In this document: in pieces, positions 60,030-64,000 of the stretch
Position numbering within the stretch: the stretch's first letter is position 1
Layout of the letters: the number at the start of each line of letters is the position of its first letter
Source: Leptospira idonii
Lineage (GTDB): Bacteria > Spirochaetota > Leptospiria > Leptospirales > Leptospiraceae
NCBI RefSeq assembly: GCF_004770995.1
Contig: NZ_RQHW01000078.1
Coordinates: forward strand, 1-64,000
Length of the DNA: 64,000 bases
Direction of reading: 5' to 3'
Position numbers and translations under genes: made by a program
Notes under the pieces: generated by a model
Told to the model about the DNA's origin: nothing
The model's database searches: none
What the model saw: the letters and a program-made list of their open reading frames with translations, nothing else

Positions 60030-60989
60030 TTATCTCCTTGGAATACGAGGAGTGGAAAAAGGCCCTCCGCTGTTCGCTGCCGGCTTCTGTTTTTGAATTT
60101 GTTTTTTCAGATAAAAAACTTCTCCCTCTTCCAACCCGGATTTTAAATGAGTATAACTGTCATCGGATATCCCTAGAGTCACTTCCTGAGGGACATATTT
60201 TTCGGAATCTTTTCCTTTTTTGACCCAAACGAAATTTTTTCCGTTCTCTTGAAAGACGGATTCGTTCGGAACAACCAGAACATCTTTTTCTTCCGCAAAG
60301 ATAAAATCCACAGTGGAAGACATACCGCTTCTTAAAAATTCAGGATGAGATAAAGGATTGATATCCACAGTATATACCGTCACATTATTTTCGGTCACAG
60401 CTTCATAGGCGATATGGGATACTTCTCCACGGATGGCTTCTCCCGGGAAAGAATCGATCGTCAGCATCGCCTTTTGTCCTTTTTTTATGCGGGACAAATC
60501 GGTTTCGTCCACCTTCGCCTGAACGATCAAAGAGTCGGAAAGAACATATAGAATGTCTTGTTGAGTGACAGTTTGTCCGGGACGTATATTATTTGCGATC
60601 ACCAAACCACGAAGAGGTGCAAGAACGGGAGTGGGTTTGTATAGATCTTCCCATTCTTTCAGTTCGTTCGCCCCTTTGGCTCTGGCAGCATCGAGTAAGG
60701 CAGCTCTCTCGGTGGAACTCATCCAGGCCAACATTTTACCTTTGGAAACAACATTCCCTTCTTCTACAAGAACCGATTCGATTCTTCCCGCGATGGGAGG
60801 TTTGATCTCCAATCTGTTTTTGGGCTGAACGCTTCCTGTAGCTCTCACGAATACGTTTAGGTTTCCCCGTTTTACATTTAATTGTTGATAAACGAACTTT
60901 TCCTTTTTAGAACCTGCGAAAAAATAATAATAACCTCCGGAGAGAAGAACCAAAAGGGCCGTGGCCGCCAAAATCCATTTTTTATTCAT
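60030..60989 (-). CDS. macA: MacA/HlyD-type membrane fusion protein
   Basis: A 319-residue periplasmic adaptor. It has an N-terminal anchor helix (residues 5-25), a lipoyl/barrel-sandwich domain (NLNVFVRATGSVQPKNRLEIKPPIAGRIESVLVEEGNVVSKG), a short hairpin, a beta-barrel (VQAKVDETDLSRIKKGQKAMLTIDSFPGE) and a membrane-proximal domain. It joins MacB to the outer-membrane channel. The hairpin (residues 92-115) is shorter than in E. coli MacA. It overlaps the TolC-like gene end by eight bases. Confidence 0.9.
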   Translation of the reverse strand: MNKKWILAATALLVLLSGGYYYFFAGSKKEKFVYQQLNVKRGNLNVFVRATGSVQPKNRLEIKPPIAGRIESVLVEEGNVVSKGKMLAWMSSTERAALLDAARAKGANELKEWEDLYKPTPVLAPLRGLVIANNIRPGQTVTQQDILYVLSDSLIVQAKVDETDLSRIKKGQKAMLTIDSFPGEAIRGEVSHIAYEAVTENNVTVYTVDINPLSHPEFLRSGMSSTVDFIFAEEKDVLVVPNESVFQENGKNFVWVKKGKDSEKYVPQEVTLGISDDSYTHLKSGLEEGEVFYLKKQIQKQKPAANSGGPFSTPRIPRR

Positions 60990-62328
60990 CTGAAATACTC
61001 TTTCCTATATTTCTAAGCCAGGTTGCGTCCGCAAGATTTGCGTCTCTTTTGCCGGACAAAAGATTTTTTTCACGGTTGATCAGATCGTTTTCGATGATAT
61101 CCCAGTTTTCAAAACTCAAAAGCCCGTTGGAATATTGAGACCTGGCGATTTTTGCACGCACTTCCGCCGCTTGGTAATAATTTTCCAGAACATCTACGTT
61201 GTCTATGGCATTCCTCAGAGCTTGGTAAGATTGTTCCAAAGAATATTCCAATTGGTTTTTTTTGATGTCTCTTTGATGTATCGACTTTTCATGTTCGGTG
61301 CGGGCGATTTTTACGTTATAGTAATCTGTCCCTCCGTTAAAGATCGGATAACTGAAGTTCAATCCGAAGGAATAGTTTCTCGGTTTAGGCAGCCAAACAT
61401 CGTCTTGGCGGGTCATAGTGGCACTGATGCTTACGTCCGGATAAAACCGACTCTCCGCTACGGAAACTCCCGCCAAAGCTGCCTTTACTTTCGCTTGTTC
61501 CGCCATCAACTGAGGATGGTTTGCCACCCATTCTTCCCATTTTGTTTCTTTAGGAGGTGTCGGTTTGAGAAGATTTCCCGAAATTTGGATTTTTTTCTGA
61601 TCAATCGAAGAAGTGAGAATTCTTTTTAACTCGGCTAAATTTACTTCTTCCGTTCTAGTCGCCTGTTCCAAGTCATACTCTGCTTGTTTGACGGCAGCCT
61701 CGCTCATCAGATAGGAACCTTTGTGCTCCCTACCTCCTTCGTATCGAAGTTTCACTAGATTTCTGTTTTTTTTCCTTCGATCCAAAATCTCTTCCGTAAG
61801 TGCGGTAAGATTTTTAGAATATAAAACTTGAGAATAAGCTACCCTCAGTTCGTAAGAGATACGTAATTTTGTATCTTCTAATGTTTGCTTTGCGACAACA
61901 ATCAATGCTTCCGTTTTATCGAGAGTGCTTCTGTCCTTAAAGCCTGCGAAGATATTTTGATTCGTAGTCAAACCCAAGGAATATCGATTCACAGCTCCTG
62001 AATTGGAAGATGAACCCGCCTCTTGTCCGGAAGATTGACCTTGGGCTTGATTGGCGGCAGAGTTGGGATCATTGACCGTTCCCGAACCTGTAAAATTTCT
62101 AGAAGATTGACGGGCAGAAGCCTGTGCAGTGACAGTAGGAAGAAAGCCCGCATAACTTTTCTCATTCTCATAGATGGCTCTTTCGTATTCCGCTTTGGAA
62201 TAGGCAAGATCGGGATTGTAATGAAGAGCATGATGCCAAAGATCAAGAAGATCTTTGGATTCGGCTCCGAGAGAATGAGAGATCGCAAATAAAAACAGAC
62301 AATAGAATCGAACGGAATTTTTGGCCAC
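60982..62328 (-). CDS. TolC-family outer-membrane efflux protein
   Basis: A 448-residue channel protein that should form a trimer across the outer membrane. It has a signal peptide (FYCLFLFAISHSLGAES), then two OEP repeats of coiled-coil helices (ALHYNPDLAYSKAEYERAIYENEKSYAGFLPTVTAQASARQ, and DVSISATMTRQDDVWLPKPRNYSFGLNFSYPIFNGG). Only the GTG at 62328 gives a leader. The frame runs further into the neighbouring gene, and no ATG exists. The GTG has no clear ribosome binding site; an ATT codon 24 bases upstream follows AGGGGA and cannot be excluded. First gene of the efflux operon. Confidence 0.88.
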   Translation of the reverse strand: MAKNSVRFYCLFLFAISHSLGAESKDLLDLWHHALHYNPDLAYSKAEYERAIYENEKSYAGFLPTVTAQASARQSSRNFTGSGTVNDPNSAANQAQGQSSGQEAGSSSNSGAVNRYSLGLTTNQNIFAGFKDRSTLDKTEALIVVAKQTLEDTKLRISYELRVAYSQVLYSKNLTALTEEILDRRKKNRNLVKLRYEGGREHKGSYLMSEAAVKQAEYDLEQATRTEEVNLAELKRILTSSIDQKKIQISGNLLKPTPPKETKWEEWVANHPQLMAEQAKVKAALAGVSVAESRFYPDVSISATMTRQDDVWLPKPRNYSFGLNFSYPIFNGGTDYYNVKIARTEHEKSIHQRDIKKNQLEYSLEQSYQALRNAIDNVDVLENYYQAAEVRAKIARSQYSNGLLSFENWDIIENDLINREKNLLSGKRDANLADATWLRNIGKSISDE

Positions 62329-62398
62329 TATGGATTGAACCCAAGTTTCAATGAAAAAGTTCCCCTGATTTTGAGAAGTAATTATCTTTTCAAAAATT

Positions 62399-63385
62399 TT
62401 ACCAACTGCTGGAACTTCCCCCGCCTCCGAAACTTCCTCCTCCTCCGCTGAAACCGCCGCTAGAAGAAGAACTGCTCCAGGAAGAACCTGAGGAATAACC
62501 GCTCCCCCCACCTCCGTACGAACCGGAACTTCCTCCTGAAGAGAAAGAATATTCTTCCATTCTTTTTCTTCCATGAGGGGTAAGAAGATGGTATAACTTC
62601 CAAAGTCCTATTCCCACTGCATAAATCAGAAATACGGAGACACCTATATCTACTCCGTGTAAGGCGATCGGAAAAAGAGACCAAAATGGAAACAGAAAAA
62701 AGTAAAGAAACCAACCGATGATAGGAAGTGTAGCTGCCTGATAGGTAAAAATTCCCAGAACAAAAAGAACGAATAAGGATGCGAACAGACGAATCGGCCA
62801 AGGAATATTCTCCCCTCCTCCGTCAAAGTCTCCGAAAAAAGACAATGGACCCCAATAAGAATAGTCCTTGGGAGGTGCGGGCGCATAAGTTCCGTTAATG
62901 ATTCCTAATATGGAATCGACTCCTTTGCGAATCCCCGTCTCGTAGTCTCCCTTTTTGAAATAAGGTTTGATTTCTCCTTCTATGATTCTACTGCACAGAA
63001 CATCGGTAAGGACTCCTTCCAATCCATAGCCGACTTCGATTCTGAGCTTGCGGTCTTCCTTTGCGATCAGAAGCAAAACCCCGTTGTCTTTTTGTTTTTT
63101 CCCCAACTTCCAAGTTTGCGCCACTTCTATGGAATAGGCTTCTATGCTTTCTCCCGCCAAAGTAGGAATCATCAAAACCGCCACTTCATTTGAAGTTTGA
63201 CTTTCATGATATCTCAGAATTTGTTCCATCTCTTCTTCGAACCGAGAAGAAACAGTCATCGTTTCATCGGTAAACATCGCTTTGACGAGAGGCACATCCA
63301 AAGCAAAAATGAAACTGGAACAGAAAAATAATGAGAAAGAAAATAAGAGGAATAAGGATCTTCTGGAAAGGATTGGATTTTGCAT
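62399..63385 (-). CDS. TPM-domain membrane protein with Gly/Ser-rich tail
   Basis: A 328-residue protein of the YgcG/TPM type. It has a signal peptide (FLLFSFSLFFCSSFIFA), then the TPM_phosphatase domain (DVPLVKAMFTDE, EVAVLMIPTLAGESIEAYSIEVAQTWKLG, DNGVLLLIAKEDRKLRIEVGYGLEGVLTD). Two membrane helices follow, and the last 70 residues consist of repeats of G and S (SSGSYGGGGSGYSSGSS). The function of the family is unknown; roles in photosystem repair or membrane assembly are reported for plant relatives. The start at the ATG at 63385 is supported by the leader; the longer frame opens with a TTG. Confidence 0.85.
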   Translation of the reverse strand: MQNPILSRRSLFLLFSFSLFFCSSFIFALDVPLVKAMFTDETMTVSSRFEEEMEQILRYHESQTSNEVAVLMIPTLAGESIEAYSIEVAQTWKLGKKQKDNGVLLLIAKEDRKLRIEVGYGLEGVLTDVLCSRIIEGEIKPYFKKGDYETGIRKGVDSILGIINGTYAPAPPKDYSYWGPLSFFGDFDGGGENIPWPIRLFASLFVLFVLGIFTYQAATLPIIGWFLYFFLFPFWSLFPIALHGVDIGVSVFLIYAVGIGLWKLYHLLTPHGRKRMEEYSFSSGGSSGSYGGGGSGYSSGSSWSSSSSSGGFSGGGGSFGGGGSSSSW

Positions 63386-63463
63386 AAGAGAACCGGGCTT
63401 AATCCTATGCAAAATCAATATTTTGACAATCCCTTTTTCCCTGAGGAAAAAGAGATTCAAAAA

Positions 63464-64000
63464 TCAAATATGTCTTCTGGAGGCTTGCGGATGATTGGAG
63501 ATAGGAACCAAATCGGCGACTCCGGAAATGACAACCTCACCGCCGTCCCTTTCGTAATCGTTTTTAAAATCGTTCAAGAAGTCCAAAGCGGAATAACCCA
63601 CAAATTTGATGTCCTCGCAACTGATTCGAATCGACTTCCCTAAAGGAAGTTTCAATAGAACTCTTTTCACGCTGAGAAGATTGGAAAAGATCAAAGCCTT
63701 TTTGATTCTAAGTGTGATTTGATTTCCCTCTTCCTTCATTTCCACGTGAGAGAAAAATAAGTTTTTGAATGGAACTCCGAATGCCAATTGGATGATGAGT
63801 TTGGTGAGTATTCCTGCGGCCACTCCTACAAGAAGATCTTCGAAGATGGTGAAGAAGATCGTTACCAGAAACACGACAATCTGATCCCAGCCTTTTTGAT
63901 ATGCATGAATGAATTCTTTCGGAGAAGTCAAACGAACTCCCACCATAATGAGAACTCCCGCTAGGGACGCCAAAGGAATTTTATGAATCAGTCCGGGAAG
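63464..64000 (-). CDS. SulP-family anion transporter, 3' part (partial)
   Basis: Residues read from the window edge are LPGLIHKIPLASLAGVLIMVG, then SPKEFIHAYQKGWDQIVVFLVTIFFTIFEDLLVGVAAGILTKL. This is the last membrane segment of a SulP permease (sulfate/bicarbonate family). A STAS domain follows (IRISCEDIKFVGYSALDFLNDFKND). The gene continues to the right of the window. The substrate is not predictable from this part; bicarbonate would fit with the carbonic anhydrase elsewhere in the window, but that is conjecture. Confidence 0.9.
   Translation of the reverse strand, partial: LPGLIHKIPLASLAGVLIMVGVRLTSPKEFIHAYQKGWDQIVVFLVTIFFTIFEDLLVGVAAGILTKLIIQLAFGVPFKNLFFSHVEMKEEGNQITLRIKKALIFSNLLSVKRVLLKLPLGKSIRISCEDIKFVGYSALDFLNDFKNDYERDGGEVVISGVADLVPISNHPQASRRHI

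Noticed and set aside
62329..62574. N-terminal extension of the TolC frame
   Set aside because: It is the shadow of the Gly/Ser-rich tail of the TPM-domain gene and precedes the signal peptide.
1..64000. CRISPR array, prophage, insertion sequence, tRNA or rRNA
   Set aside because: No regular repeat-spacer series, transposase or integrase frame, or cloverleaf-like sequence was seen on either strand.

Overview
The window reads as chromosomal DNA of a spirochaete, most likely a Leptospira and probably one of the environmental (saprophytic) lineages. This is inferred from the moderate-to-low GC content, the many short-leader lipoproteins with a lax lipobox (FxxC, SxC), the wealth of 7TM-type receptors and SpoIIE phosphatases, the OxyR-AhpCF pair and orphan EutBC. 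No ribosomal, tRNA, phage, transposon or CRISPR feature was found. The window is almost fully coding.

Layout. 0-5.8 kb: central metabolism (ATP-dependent PEP carboxykinase divergent from glycogen synthase, a beta-carbonic anhydrase, and a DUF1304 membrane protein abutting an ECF-type sigma factor). 5.9-9.1 kb: two tandem paralogous lipoproteins of the beta-propeller type. 9.1-18.1 kb: a chain of divergently paired regulator/enzyme genes. These are AraC with an NmrA-like reductase, TetR with an SDR, TetR with a metallo-beta-lactamase-fold hydrolase, and TetR with a zinc alcohol dehydrogenase. Each of the three TetR pairs carries its own visible palindromic operator set in the shared intergenic space. 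18.1-27.6 kb: an envelope cluster of alpha-2-macroglobulin, PBP1C, a membrane sulfatase/phosphotransferase-like protein and a small membrane protein.

27.7-45.5 kb: signalling genes. They comprise a 7TM-AraC receptor, a PAS-PAS hybrid histidine kinase, a SpoIIE phosphatase with TPR tail overlapping a PilZ-like/methyltransferase protein, a 7TM-SpoIIE receptor, a 7TM-adenylate/guanylate cyclase and a LytTR response regulator. They are interrupted by the peroxide-defence locus oxyR-ahpC-ahpF and by eutBC. 45.6-53.4 kb: a polycistronic TonB locus (three small lipoproteins, TonB-dependent receptor, cysteine-rich lipoprotein, ExbB, ExbD, TonB), followed by a 7TM LytS-type kinase. With the LytTR regulator on the other side, the whole transport locus is bracketed by a presumed two-component pair, and LytTR-like boxes lie just ahead of the first lipoprotein. 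53.4-62.3 kb: a minus-strand copper/redox and efflux region (TolC-MacA-MacB-TetR, then a cupredoxin/beta-helix membrane protein under a promoter covered by a 24-bp palindrome, a PLDc_N-like membrane protein, a two-domain multicopper oxidase and SCO1). The window ends with a TPM-domain protein and the 3' part of a SulP anion transporter.

The best candidates for something undescribed are three. One is the two-component-bracketed TonB locus with its accessory lipoproteins. Another is the TetR/efflux/cupredoxin-beta-helix/multicopper-oxidase/SCO1 locus. The third is the chain of three autoregulated TetR divergons with regularly phased operators. All functional calls come from reading motifs by eye; no database search was run.
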